Positions 1 to 8,187 of a stretch of DNA of 35,546 bases are shown here, in pieces. The notes under the pieces were generated by a model. That model had not been told where the DNA came from, did not search any database, and saw only the letters and a program-made list of their open reading frames with translations. Position 1 is the first letter of the stretch. Each line of letters opens with the position of its first letter. This DNA is from Chloroflexota bacterium (GTDB taxonomy: Bacteria > Chloroflexota > Limnocylindria > Limnocylindrales > CSP1-4). Position numbers and translations under genes: made by a program. The DNA lies in the NCBI GenBank assembly GCA_003141245.1, contig PLLE01000046.1, positions 26,198 to 61,743 on the forward strand, given 5' to 3'.

Positions 1-540
1 GTCGTGACCGAGAACCGCGAGTTCGCCGCCGAGTGCGAGGTCATCCACATGTACGTCGCTCGCAAGCGCTACGCGCAGGGCGACGCCGAGGTCCTCCAAT
101 CGCGCCCGTACAAGTACCCGGTCAAAGTCCTCACCGAGACGACGGTCCGCGAGATCCGAGAGGGCGAGGTCGTCCTCCAGGACAAGGACTTCAACCGGAC
201 CACCGTCGCGGTCGACAGCATCGTCGGCTGCCACACCCGCCCGAGGCTCGAGCTATTCGAGGAGCTTCGCGCGGCCGGCCTCCACGTCGTCAATGTCGGC
301 GATTCGGTGCGGCCGCGAAACCTCTATTACGCGGTCAAGGAAGGCGCTGGCATCGGCCTCGCGGTCGACGAGCACCTGCTGTTCAACTCGAACCACGCGA
401 TCGTTAACGACCTGCCGCTCGACGTGCTCGGCCAGCTGACGCGTCCCGATGGCCCCGCCTACTCTCACCAGCAGATGGTTGCGCTCGCAGGGGAGCGCAA
501 CGGCAAGGCCGTGAGACCATCCCGCACCGCTGGCCGGTGA
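1..540 (+). CDS. C-terminal part of an NADH:flavin oxidoreductase / 2,4-dienoyl-CoA-reductase-like enzyme (5' end outside window)
   Basis: The reading frame is open from the first base and stops with TGA at 538-540, so the visible 179 residues are the end of a longer protein. They look like the FAD/NAD(P)-binding C-terminal domain of two-domain old-yellow-enzyme-family proteins (FadH, BaiCD and relatives). There is a short strand-rich stretch (KVLTETTVREI, VVLQDKDF), then VDSIVGCHTRPR, then the FAD-contacting signature VGDSVRPRNLYYAVKEG. In that family an N-terminal TIM barrel carries FMN and a 4Fe-4S cluster and reduces enoyl or ketone substrates, but that part is not visible here. Only 42 bases separate it from the next start on the same strand, so it is probably cotranscribed with the two Gfo/Idh/MocA genes. 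The family call is fairly safe; the substrate is unknown. Confidence 0.75.
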   Translation, partial: VVTENREFAAECEVIHMYVARKRYAQGDAEVLQSRPYKYPVKVLTETTVREIREGEVVLQDKDFNRTTVAVDSIVGCHTRPRLELFEELRAAGLHVVNVGDSVRPRNLYYAVKEGAGIGLAVDEHLLFNSNHAIVNDLPLDVLGQLTRPDGPAYSHQQMVALAGERNGKAVRPSRTAGR

Positions 541-582
541 CGGATCCCTGCAGCCACGCCTGACCTGGAGGTGCCTCCCGAG

Positions 583-1638
583 ATGAACCCGACCTTCCAG
601 CCAGAGCTTCCTGGGCCTGCGGCAGTCCGAGTCGGCCTCGTTGGGGCGGGTTTCATGGGCGAGGCACACGCGGCAGCCTGGAGGTCGCTCGGCGTCGCGT
701 CGCTGACGATCCACGACGGCGTCCCGGTGGTCGCCGAACGCCTTGCCGGCCAGTTCGGCGCAACCACCGCGCGCTCTCTGGACGACCTGTTCCACGCCTC
801 GGACGTCGTGGACGTGTGCACGCCCACCCATCTCCACCGAGAGGTCGTCGAGGCCGCGGCGGCCGCCGGGCGCCCGGTCATCTGCGAGAAGCCGCTAGCG
901 CGAACGGTCGAGGACGGCGAGGCGATGATCGCGGCCTGCCGGGCCGCCGGCGTCCCCCTCTTCGTGGCGCATGTGGTCCGCTATATCGGCGAGTACGTCG
1001 CGGCCAAGCAGGCCGTCGAGGCAGGTCGAGTCGGGCGGCTCGCGGTCATCCGCCTGAGGCGGGAGTCCTCACGGCCGAACAAAGCCGCGGATCACTGGTT
1101 CTTCGACACCGCCCGCTCCGGTGGCGTGATGATGGACCTGCTGGTTCACGATTACGACTACGCGCGCTATCTGGCCGGAGACGTTGCGTCGGTGTGGGCC
1201 AGAACCGTACGCGACACGAGCGGGGCCGAGGTCGATTTCGGCTTCGCTGTCCTGCGGCACGTCTCCGGAGCGATCACGCACATTGCCGGAGGCTGGGTCT
1301 ACCCGTGGCCGGTATTCCGGACCGGGTTCGAGATTGCAGGTGACGCGGGGCTCATCCAGTACGAGTCGTCAGATGGGGCGCCCGTGACGCCGTATCTGAT
1401 CGGGGAGCGCGATGGGGGCGAGGCCGGGACGGGACTACCGGACAGCCCGGTGGCCGAGAATCCATGGGCCCTCGAGCTCGCCGACTTCGTCGCGTCGATC
1501 CAGGGCGGCGGACCGCCCAGGGTATCGGCCCAGGACGGGCTCGAAGCTGTAAGGATCGCGAACGCGGTGATCGAATCGTCGCGGACGGGTCGTCCCGTCG
1601 GGCTGGTCGCGGCATCAGCGGCGGAGGGAGTCAGATGA
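583..1638 (+). CDS. Gfo/Idh/MocA-family NAD(P)-dependent oxidoreductase
   Basis: A 351-residue protein of normal family length. Residues 18-26 (GLVGAGFMG) form the Rossmann dinucleotide motif, and residues 101-106 (CEKPLA) are the family's conserved substrate/cofactor motif. The C-terminal two-thirds is the alpha/beta substrate domain. Members oxidise or reduce hydroxyl/keto groups on sugars, inositols and related polyols, and the specific substrate cannot be read from the sequence. The ATG at 583 is preferred because GGAGG at 567-571 lies 11 bases upstream. An in-frame GTG at 571 would sit on top of that ribosome site. The gene overlaps the next by ATGA (1635-1638), so the two are translationally coupled, and two adjacent paralogues suggest successive steps on one substrate. 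Confidence 0.85.
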   Translation: MNPTFQPELPGPAAVRVGLVGAGFMGEAHAAAWRSLGVASLTIHDGVPVVAERLAGQFGATTARSLDDLFHASDVVDVCTPTHLHREVVEAAAAAGRPVICEKPLARTVEDGEAMIAACRAAGVPLFVAHVVRYIGEYVAAKQAVEAGRVGRLAVIRLRRESSRPNKAADHWFFDTARSGGVMMDLLVHDYDYARYLAGDVASVWARTVRDTSGAEVDFGFAVLRHVSGAITHIAGGWVYPWPVFRTGFEIAGDAGLIQYESSDGAPVTPYLIGERDGGEAGTGLPDSPVAENPWALELADFVASIQGGGPPRVSAQDGLEAVRIANAVIESSRTGRPVGLVAASAAEGVR

Positions 1639-2663
1639 CGGCCAGACTCTCGATCGGGCTCGTATCGGCCGCACACGTCCACGCGGACACGTACGCGGAC
1701 ATCCTGCAGTCGATGCCGGACGTCGAGTTGCTCGGCCTCGCCGACCCCGATGCGCGACGCGGCCGGGATTTCGCGGCCCTTCATTCGATTCCTTTCCTTG
1801 GGGACGTCCCTGCCCTGCTGGCGCTCCATCCCGATGCGGTGATCGTGACCTCGGAGAACGTTTACCACCGACGCGACGTCGAGGCGGCCGCGGCCGCGGG
1901 AGTGCATGTGCTGTGCGAGAAGCCTCTCGCGACCACCGTCCAGGACGCTCGCGCAATCGTCGAGTCGTGTGCTCGAGCCGGCGTCCGTCTGATGACCGCC
2001 TTTCCGATGCGGTTCTCGCCCACGATGGCGAGAGTGGCTGCCGCGGTCGCGGCGAACGACATCGGCCGCGTGCGGGCCGTCAGCGCCGTAAACCAGGGCC
2101 AGATCCCAACCCGACACCGGGCGTGGTTTGGCGATCGTCAGCTGGCCGGGGGTGGAGCTGTAGCCGACCACACCGTTCACGTCCTCGACCTGCTTCGCTG
2201 GCTGCTCTGCGCGGAGCCGACCGAGGTCTGGGCCACGGCAAATCACATCCTCCACGCCGACCGTACGGAGGTGGAGACGGGCGCCGTCGTCGCGGTCACC
2301 TTCGATGATGGGACGATAGCGACGATCGACTGCAGCTGGAGCCGGCCGGACAACTACCCGACCTGGGGCGGGCTGAGCATGGAGATCGTCGGGGAGTGCG
2401 GCGTCCTGGACGTCGACGCGTTCCGGCAACGTTTCGTCGTCTTCGACGCGCGGGAGCCCGGAGCGAGCTGGACCTACTGGGGCAGCGACGCCGATCGCGC
2501 GATGATCAGAGCGTTCCTGGACGCCGTCCGGGATGGAGCCGAGCCGCCCGTCACCGGATTGGATGGCCTGCGGGCGGTGGAGGTGGTGCAGGCCGCTTAC
2601 CGGTCGCTGGAGCTGGGCGAGCCCGTGCGAGTGAGCGCCGTCATGCCGCCTGGCCCAGCCTAG
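1635..2663 (+). CDS. Gfo/Idh/MocA-family oxidoreductase, AHVH subfamily
   Basis: A 342-residue protein starting at an ATG that overlaps the upstream stop (ATGA), with GGAGGGAG at 1623-1630 as ribosome site. CEKPLA at 94-99 and the later GGAVADHTVHVLDLLRW segment are typical of the family. The usual glycine-rich GxGxxG near the N terminus is replaced by GLVSAAHVHA (8-17). I recall this from a subfamily whose members begin with a His-containing loop in place of the classical motif. It is probably still an NAD(P)-dependent dehydrogenase, but cofactor binding must differ in detail. Together with the preceding gene it suggests polyol or sugar-acid metabolism. The gene ends 39 bases before the convergent end of the molybdenum operon. 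Confidence 0.82.
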   Translation: MTARLSIGLVSAAHVHADTYADILQSMPDVELLGLADPDARRGRDFAALHSIPFLGDVPALLALHPDAVIVTSENVYHRRDVEAAAAAGVHVLCEKPLATTVQDARAIVESCARAGVRLMTAFPMRFSPTMARVAAAVAANDIGRVRAVSAVNQGQIPTRHRAWFGDRQLAGGGAVADHTVHVLDLLRWLLCAEPTEVWATANHILHADRTEVETGAVVAVTFDDGTIATIDCSWSRPDNYPTWGGLSMEIVGECGVLDVDAFRQRFVVFDAREPGASWTYWGSDADRAMIRAFLDAVRDGAEPPVTGLDGLRAVEVVQAAYRSLELGEPVRVSAVMPPGPA

Positions 2664-2674
2664 CGAACGAGCCG

Positions 2675-2691
2675 TCGCCGCCTGTGGGCGA
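2675..2691. terminator. Small hairpin between convergent genes, possible weak terminator
   Basis: TCGCC (2675-2679) can pair with GGCGA (2687-2691) around a 7-base loop in the 39-base gap between two convergent stop codons. Position supports a bidirectional terminator. The stem is only 5 bp and there is no T-tract on either strand, so support is weak. Confidence 0.25.
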
Positions 2692-2702
2692 GGGATTCGC
2701 AG

Positions 2703-3308
2703 TCACGGGCACAGGTTCGGGAAGGCCTCGATGGCCGCCAGCTCTTCGGGCGTATCAATGTCTGGATTCGATCCCTCGACGTCGACCTCCACCACGAGGT
2801 CAGGATGGTTTCTCAAGACCGGCCCGAAGCCACGATCAGAGCGTGCTTCGCCGGCGAGCGACCAGGCTGCGCGATGGACGAGCAGCGGGTTCGGGCCGCC
2901 GCCGTCCCGGTATCGAGGCAACACGATCGGCTTAGCCGCTGAGACGAACCCGGCCAGCAGTCGCTCGATTACGTCCACCCGGACCAGAGGTTGGTCACCC
3001 AGCAGGATCAGTGCGGCCTCGCTGGCCGAACTCACGTTCTCGAGCCCGACACGGAGCGAACTGGAGAGGCCAGCTTCCGGGTTCGGATTGCGGACACGTC
3101 GCTCTGACCGCCAACGCAGACTCCGTTCGATCTGATCGCCGTCGTGGCCCAGCACTACGACGACCTCCACGATGCCAACTGCAGCCACGGCGTCGAGCAC
3201 GTGAAGGAGCAAGGGACGGCCTCGCAGGAGGGCCAGCGCCTTCGGGCGCCCGAATCGCGACGAGGCGCCCGCCGCCAGGACGATCGCGGCTGTTCGACCT
3301 GCCTCCAT
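2703..3308 (-). CDS. mocA: MobA-like nucleotidyltransferase, MocA-type molybdenum cofactor cytidylyltransferase
   Basis: A 201-residue NTP-transferase-fold protein. Residues 11-24 (LAAGASSRFGRPKA) are the nucleotide-binding signature LAAGxSxRxGxxK. GDQP at 104-107 is the metal-binding motif of the MobA/MocA group, where MobA itself usually has GDxP. MocA joins CTP to molybdopterin to make the MCD cofactor used by xanthine-dehydrogenase-family enzymes. The start codon overlaps the xdhC stop by one base (TGATG), making it the last gene of the molybdenum-hydroxylase operon, where a dedicated cofactor-maturation enzyme is expected. A different NTP-transferase role is possible, but context argues for MocA. 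Confidence 0.82.
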   Translation of the reverse strand: MEAGRTAAIVLAAGASSRFGRPKALALLRGRPLLLHVLDAVAAVGIVEVVVVLGHDGDQIERSLRWRSERRVRNPNPEAGLSSSLRVGLENVSSASEAALILLGDQPLVRVDVIERLLAGFVSAAKPIVLPRYRDGGGPNPLLVHRAAWSLAGEARSDRGFGPVLRNHPDLVVEVDVEGSNPDIDTPEELAAIEAFPNLCP

Positions 3309-4465
3309 CAGCTCCCTGAAGGAGGGACGGGTGCGGCCGTCGAGGTTCCCTGGCCGGCCTCGCCGTGAGCCTTATCGCGCAGCGTCAGGCCAGTTCCTCC
3401 GTAGCGCGAGGCGACTATCTCGGCCATGATCGCGAGCGCAGTCTCTGCCGGCGCGCGCCCACCCAGGTCCAGCCCGACCGGGCTGCGTAGCTGGTCGATA
3501 TCCTCGGGACGAGCCCCAGCGGCGACCAGCCGTTCTCGTCTGGCGGCTCGCCTCTTGCGCGAGCCAATGGCGCCGACGTACCGGCAGCCGCGGGCAAGAG
3601 CCGTGACGATCGCGGGTTCGTCCAGCTTGACGTCGTGAGAGAGAACCACAACCGCGTCCGATGGGCCCATGCCGATCGTGTCCGCCACCTCGTCCGGCCA
3701 TCCCAGAACGAGCCGGTCGACGTCCGGGAACCGCTCCCGGGTCGCGAAGGCGGGCCGAACGTCCACGACGATCGTCTCGTACCCGAGTGCCTTGGCGATC
3801 GAGACGAGGGGGATGGCAATCTGGGCGGCGCCGACAACTATGAGCCTTGGTCGTGGAGCAAAAGCCTCGATGAAGAGCGAGCGACCGCCCAGCTCCACAG
3901 TCCGTGAGGTTCCCCTGGCGAGCGATTCGCGGGCGAGTCGGATCAGTTCGGCGTCAGCTTCCGGGTCCACAAGAGAGCCCTCGAGACGCCCGTCATCCCA
4001 GACCACGACGGCCGCGGCCGGTAGCTCGCCTTCCCCGGGCAGATGAGGTCCGGCCTCAGGCCCCGGCGAGTCGACTGGAAGCGGCGTGACCACGGCCCGG
4101 CCGTGGGTCGCACCGGCGGCCGCCGCCGCCCGCGCCGCCGACTCGACGGGTTCGCCCACCGCCGGCTCAATCAGCACGTCGATGGTGCCGCCGCAAGCGA
4201 GTCCAACATCCCACGCCTGCTCGTCGCTGATGCCATAGCGCACCACGCGCGAGCGACCAGTCGCCCTGGCTCGCTGGATCTCCTCGAAAGCGGCCCCTTC
4301 AACGCAGCCGCCGCTCACCGAGCCGGCAATCCGGCCGTCGGCCGTCCCGAGCAAGACCGCGCCCTCTGGACGCGGTGCGGATCCGAACGTGCGGACGACG
4401 ACGGCCCGGCCGATCTCGACGCCGTCGGCTCGCCAGGCCGCGAGGGTCTCGACAAGCTCCTTCAT
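3308..4465 (-). CDS. xdhC: XdhC/CoxI-family molybdenum-cofactor insertion protein
   Basis: A 385-residue protein with the two halves of this family. The N-terminal XdhC_CoxI domain has GSVSGGCVEG at 48-57, containing the conserved Cys. The C-terminal Rossmann domain begins at about residue 207 (LIVVGAAQIA) and contains the YVGAIGSRK segment. XdhC binds molybdenum cofactor, promotes its sulfuration and delivers it to the apo-hydroxylase. It is not part of the mature enzyme. AGGAGG lies just before the ATG on the minus strand. The gene follows the Mo-subunit gene after 69 bases and overlaps mocA by one base, so cofactor finishing (MocA) and insertion (XdhC) are linked to their target enzyme. 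Confidence 0.9.
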   Translation of the reverse strand: MKELVETLAAWRADGVEIGRAVVVRTFGSAPRPEGAVLLGTADGRIAGSVSGGCVEGAAFEEIQRARATGRSRVVRYGISDEQAWDVGLACGGTIDVLIEPAVGEPVESAARAAAAAGATHGRAVVTPLPVDSPGPEAGPHLPGEGELPAAAVVVWDDGRLEGSLVDPEADAELIRLARESLARGTSRTVELGGRSLFIEAFAPRPRLIVVGAAQIAIPLVSIAKALGYETIVVDVRPAFATRERFPDVDRLVLGWPDEVADTIGMGPSDAVVVLSHDVKLDEPAIVTALARGCRYVGAIGSRKRRAARRERLVAAGARPEDIDQLRSPVGLDLGGRAPAETALAIMAEIVASRYGGTGLTLRDKAHGEAGQGTSTAAPVPPSGS

Positions 4466-4534
4466 AGCGAAGCCTCCTGAGAACCAGGCCGCCCGGACCA
4501 GCTTCTCGCCGGCATTGCTCCGATCAGCCCGACT

Positions 4535-6814
4535 TTAGCTTTCTCCATCATCGTTCGTTCCCGCGTTCGCCCGGCCGCCTCGCTCTCGGAGCGCCCGCCA
4601 GACGCGCTCGGGCGTGAGCGGCAGATCGCGGATGGCGACACCCGTCGCCTCGCGAACAGCCGCCGCGGTGGCCGCGGCCACGCACAGCAACGCGCCTTCG
4701 CTCATACCCTTCGCGCCGTACGGGCCTGGGCCGTCGGCGTTCTCGATGGTCTCGCTCCGCATCTCCAGCGGAAGGTCCATGGTCGTCGGGATCCGATAGT
4801 CGATTGCCCCCAGGTTTCGAATCCGGCCCGTCTCGTCGTAGATGAAGTGCTCCATCAGGGTGTGGCCCAGGCCCATGATGGCGGCGCCTTCGTCCTGCAT
4901 CTGAACCTGGAGCCGGTTGATGGCGGTGCCTACGTCGGAGACCGTGACGTGGCGCACGATGGATATATCGCCGGTGCCCTCGTCGACTTCGGCTTCGACG
5001 GCGGTGCAATTGAGCTCGAAGAACGCAGCCGCTCCACCGAGCGGATGGTCCGCGTCACCGTCTTTGCGTGTCTCGCCGTTGCCTATGAGCTCGCCGCCCA
5101 GCTTACCCAAACCGGGCTTCAAGACCTCCATGAGTCTCAGCTCGCGGCCGGGCAGCCGTACCACGCCCCGCTCGACCGTGATGGCCGATTCGTCAATTCC
5201 GTGCAACCGAGCGGCCATTGTCCGGATCTGTGCCTGTATCGAGCTGCAGGCTTTGAGCACGGAGTTGCCCATCAGCACAGTCGATCGGCTGGCGGACGTC
5301 TGCTGGTCGTAGGGAACGATCGCGGTGTCGCCCATTACGACCCTGATTGCGTCGAGCGGCGCGCCTAGCTCCTCGGCTGCGATCTGGGCGAAGATGGTCC
5401 GCGCCCCTTGACCCATGTCCGACGTGCCGGCGTAAATCGCCACGCTGCCATCGGCCAGGAGACGGACCGTGGAATAGGACAGGCCGGTCGTGGGGCCCGA
5501 CTTGATGCCGAGCGCGATACCGCGCCCGTGACCCGGTGCCAGCGGTTTGCCCCATTCGATCATCTCGGCGGCACGCCGGAGCGTCTGTTCCCAGTCGCCG
5601 TCGGCCGGCGTATCGAAGGGGATAAACGGGTCCCCTTTTCTGGCAAGGTTGCGCAGACGGATCTCGAGCCGGTCGATTCCGAGAACGCGGGCGCCTTCGT
5701 CGATGTTCGACTCAACCGCCCAGTTGACCTGTGGGTTGCCGAAGCCGCGGAAAGCGGTGGACGGCGTCGTATGCGACAGGATGCTCCGGGCGAAGATCCG
5801 AACCGCGGGCACGTTGTACGGGCCTGCGCCGGGGTAACTCCCTTTTCCCACGACCCTGTCGGCGATGTCGCAATAGGCGCCGATGAGGTAGTCCGCCTTG
5901 ATGTCCTGAAAAGCAAGCTTGCCGTCGATGGTGAAGCCGGTTCGGACGCGGATCTCGGTGGCCGCGCGGCGTACCGCCTGGAAAGTCTGCTCGAGGCTCA
6001 GGACGAGGCGGACGGGCCGTCCTGCTCTGATTGCCGCGAACGCCACCAGGGGCTCGTACTTCGCGTGCTGCTTTCCGCCGAATGCGCCGCCGGGATCGGG
6101 CGCGAGGACCCGAACCTTCGAGAGTGGCAGGTCGAGGAGCTTCGCGAGGATCCTTTGCAGCCAATACGGATGCTGGATGGAGCTCCAGACGGCGATGCCG
6201 TTGTCATCGGGCGCGGCAATGAACGCGTGAGGCTCGATGGCGAAATGAGTGACGATCGGGAAGGAATAGGTGTTCTCGACGACGACGTCGGCATGTGCCG
6301 CCTCAATGTCGCCCCAGTCGACATGATGCTCCCGCAGGACGTTGGTTGAGGCGAGCGGGTCCTTTGGTCGTAGCGACGGATCCTGGACGAGCGGCGCATC
6401 GGGGTCGAGCGCAGCCGCGAGGGTGAAGACCGCCGGCAGCTCCTCGTACTCGACGTGGACCAGTCTCGCCCCCTCTTCCGCCGCGTCTTTCGTGTCGGCG
6501 GCAACGATCGCCACCGGCTCTCCGTGATACTTCGTCTCATCGACTGCGATCACGGGTCGATCCTCGAGCTGCGGTCCAAACCGCGGCATCGGCTGGGGCA
6601 GGTCGGCGGCAGTCATGACCAGGCGGACACCCGGGACCTGCTCCGCCTCGGATGTGTCGATCGAGATGATCTTCGCCCGCGCGCAGTCGAGCGTGACCAG
6701 CTTCGCCTCGAGAACGCCGGCGAGGCGAACGTCCGCCACATACTCCTGCAGCCCCGAGACCCGCCCGATGCCGCCGACGCGATTGGGGGACGAGCCGATC
6801 GAAGACGCGCTCAT
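4535..6814 (-). CDS. Xanthine-dehydrogenase-family molybdenum-binding (large) subunit
   Basis: A 759-residue subunit that carries the Mo-MCD active site. Recognisable segments are GGAFGGK at 242-248 and TAFRGFGNPQ at 353-362. The latter is the XDH-like loop, not the AYRCSFR loop of form I CO dehydrogenase. SDMGQGARTIFAQIAAEELG near 465 and GAKGMSEGAL at 700-709 follow. Glu706 occupies the place of the catalytic base that is usually in a GVGE context. The start at 6814 overlaps the 2Fe-2S gene stop by ATGA; the open frame extends further upstream only as a shadow of that gene. The family hydroxylates purines, nicotinate, aldehydes, quinoline-type heterocycles or, in one branch, reduces 4-hydroxybenzoyl-CoA. 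The substrate cannot be assigned. The MSE variant and the AFRGFGNPQ loop are useful for subfamily placement. Confidence 0.9.
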   Translation of the reverse strand: MSASSIGSSPNRVGGIGRVSGLQEYVADVRLAGVLEAKLVTLDCARAKIISIDTSEAEQVPGVRLVMTAADLPQPMPRFGPQLEDRPVIAVDETKYHGEPVAIVAADTKDAAEEGARLVHVEYEELPAVFTLAAALDPDAPLVQDPSLRPKDPLASTNVLREHHVDWGDIEAAHADVVVENTYSFPIVTHFAIEPHAFIAAPDDNGIAVWSSIQHPYWLQRILAKLLDLPLSKVRVLAPDPGGAFGGKQHAKYEPLVAFAAIRAGRPVRLVLSLEQTFQAVRRAATEIRVRTGFTIDGKLAFQDIKADYLIGAYCDIADRVVGKGSYPGAGPYNVPAVRIFARSILSHTTPSTAFRGFGNPQVNWAVESNIDEGARVLGIDRLEIRLRNLARKGDPFIPFDTPADGDWEQTLRRAAEMIEWGKPLAPGHGRGIALGIKSGPTTGLSYSTVRLLADGSVAIYAGTSDMGQGARTIFAQIAAEELGAPLDAIRVVMGDTAIVPYDQQTSASRSTVLMGNSVLKACSSIQAQIRTMAARLHGIDESAITVERGVVRLPGRELRLMEVLKPGLGKLGGELIGNGETRKDGDADHPLGGAAAFFELNCTAVEAEVDEGTGDISIVRHVTVSDVGTAINRLQVQMQDEGAAIMGLGHTLMEHFIYDETGRIRNLGAIDYRIPTTMDLPLEMRSETIENADGPGPYGAKGMSEGALLCVAAATAAAVREATGVAIRDLPLTPERVWRALRERGGRANAGTNDDGES

Positions 6815-7296
6815 CGGCTTCCCGCTTCTGCCACTGAGAGGACCGCCTCGAAGATCTGGTAGTAGCAGCCGCACCGGCAGAGGTTGCCGGCCAAACCCTC
6901 CTGAACCTCGGCGACATTCGGGTGCGGGTTCTCGACGAGGAGGGCCTGCGCTGCCATGAGCTGCCCGGGGGTGCAAAAGCCGCACTGAACGGCACCCTTG
7001 TCCAGGAACGCCTGCTGGAGCGGGTTGAGGTGGCCATCCCGGGCGAGCCCTTCGACGGTCAAGATCTCGGCGCCGTCCGCTTCGACGGCGAGCATCAGAC
7101 ACGAGTCCACGATCCTTCCGTCGACCATAACGGTGCATGCGCCACACTCGCCGACAAGACAGCATTCCTTCGTGCCCGTCAACTCGAGATCTTCCCGGAG
7201 AACGTCCAGCAGGGTGTGATGGACGGCTACTTCAAGCGTCCGCCGACGCCCGTTCACGGTGATCTCGATGGGAAGCGTCTTGATCACCCCACTCAT
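6811..7296 (-). CDS. Molybdenum hydroxylase 2Fe-2S subunit
   Basis: A 161-residue small subunit of normal length that passes electrons from the Mo site to FAD. The N-terminal plant-ferredoxin-type cluster is bound by Cys46, Cys51, Cys54 and Cys66 (CLVGECGACTV). The C-terminal four-helix domain binds the second cluster through Cys105, Cys108, Cys140 and Cys142 (CGFC and CRC). The last motif reads CRCGCY, where CRCTGY or CRCGTY is more usual, which adds a ninth cysteine at 144. ATGA overlaps tie it to the FAD subunit gene upstream and the Mo subunit gene downstream, so the three subunits are coupled in the order FAD, 2Fe-2S, Mo. Confidence 0.95.
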   Translation of the reverse strand: MSGVIKTLPIEITVNGRRRTLEVAVHHTLLDVLREDLELTGTKECCLVGECGACTVMVDGRIVDSCLMLAVEADGAEILTVEGLARDGHLNPLQQAFLDKGAVQCGFCTPGQLMAAQALLVENPHPNVAEVQEGLAGNLCRCGCYYQIFEAVLSVAEAGSR

Positions 7297-8168
7297 GCCT
7301 GGGCCCCCCGCTTTTCCGCAAGGCGCTCTATTGCCGTTCGCATCGCCCTCGAGCCGAGCAGGCGGAGCATCGCCATGCGGTACTCGGGGCTGGCTCGCAT
7401 CGAGCGTTTTGATGGGCTCGCTTCGGCGAACATGCGCTCGAGGACGACCTGTTTGGCGTCATCAGGTGCGCTCGGATTGGCCAGCACGTGTGTCTCGTCC
7501 TGTTCGAGGACTGGCTTCGGGCCCACGCTGCCATATGCGAGACGGGTGACCCCAGCCTCGTTCACGCTGCAGCACAGTGTCACCGACGCCAGGTCGTGAC
7601 CGCGCCGCCGCGTACGACGCAGGTGCACCGCGCCAGTCAGGCTGGCTGGAACCGGAAGCTCGATGGCGACGACGAGCTCGTTCGGCTCGAGAGAGGTGAG
7701 CCCGGAGCGAACGAAGAACTCGGAGATGGGGATGCGCCGGCTTCCGTGCGGGCCGGCGGCGACGACCACGGCACCGTAGACGAGGAGCGGTGGCGCCGTG
7801 TCCGCGGCGGGCGATGCGTTACAGATGTTGCCCGCGATCGTGGCCCGGTTCCGGATCTGGACCGAGCCGACGACAGACGCCGCCTCGGCGAGCGCCTCGA
7901 AATGCCGGCGAACCAGCCCGTTCGCCGCGAGGTCCGCCATCACGGTCGTGGCACCTATCGTCAAGACCCCGTCGCGCTCGCGGATCTCCGGGCAGAGCTC
8001 GGGGATCCGCTTGACATCGATGACCATGCCGGGCCGCGCCGAGCCGTCGCGCAGGCGGATGATGAGGTCCGTGCCACCGGCGAGGAGGCGGGTGCTCGGG
8101 CCATGAGAATCAAGAAGCGCCACCGCGTCCGCCAGGGAGACAGGCCGCTCGTACGCGAACGTCCGCAT
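7293..8168 (-). CDS. Molybdenum hydroxylase FAD-binding (medium) subunit
   Basis: A 291-residue subunit with both FAD signatures of the family, LAGGTD at 29-34 and TIAGNICNASPAAD at 110-123, followed by the CO-dehydrogenase-flavoprotein C-terminal domain. It takes electrons from the 2Fe-2S subunit and passes them to NAD+ or another acceptor. It lacks the extra 4Fe-4S-binding insertion found in the beta subunit of 4-hydroxybenzoyl-CoA reductase, so a normal oxidative hydroxylase is more likely. The stop overlaps the 2Fe-2S gene start (ATGA at 7293-7296 on the minus strand). Only 19 bases separate it from the kinase-like gene upstream. Confidence 0.93.
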   Translation of the reverse strand: MRTFAYERPVSLADAVALLDSHGPSTRLLAGGTDLIIRLRDGSARPGMVIDVKRIPELCPEIRERDGVLTIGATTVMADLAANGLVRRHFEALAEAASVVGSVQIRNRATIAGNICNASPAADTAPPLLVYGAVVVAAGPHGSRRIPISEFFVRSGLTSLEPNELVVAIELPVPASLTGAVHLRRTRRRGHDLASVTLCCSVNEAGVTRLAYGSVGPKPVLEQDETHVLANPSAPDDAKQVVLERMFAEASPSKRSMRASPEYRMAMLRLLGSRAMRTAIERLAEKRGAQA

Positions 8169-8187
8169 GTTTTGAAGCCTCCGCGGC

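Noticed and set aside
1299-2429. 376-residue minus-strand open frame opposite the two Gfo/Idh/MocA genes
   Set aside because: Antisense shadow; the plus-strand proteins have clear motifs and coupled starts.
4535-6814. Form I CO dehydrogenase large subunit (CoxL)
   Set aside because: The active-site loop is AFRGFGNPQ, not AYRCSFR, so CO oxidation is not supported.
7293-8168. 4-Hydroxybenzoyl-CoA reductase beta subunit
   Set aside because: The family-specific 4Fe-4S insertion is missing, although the 161-residue small subunit and 759-residue large subunit sizes are similar.
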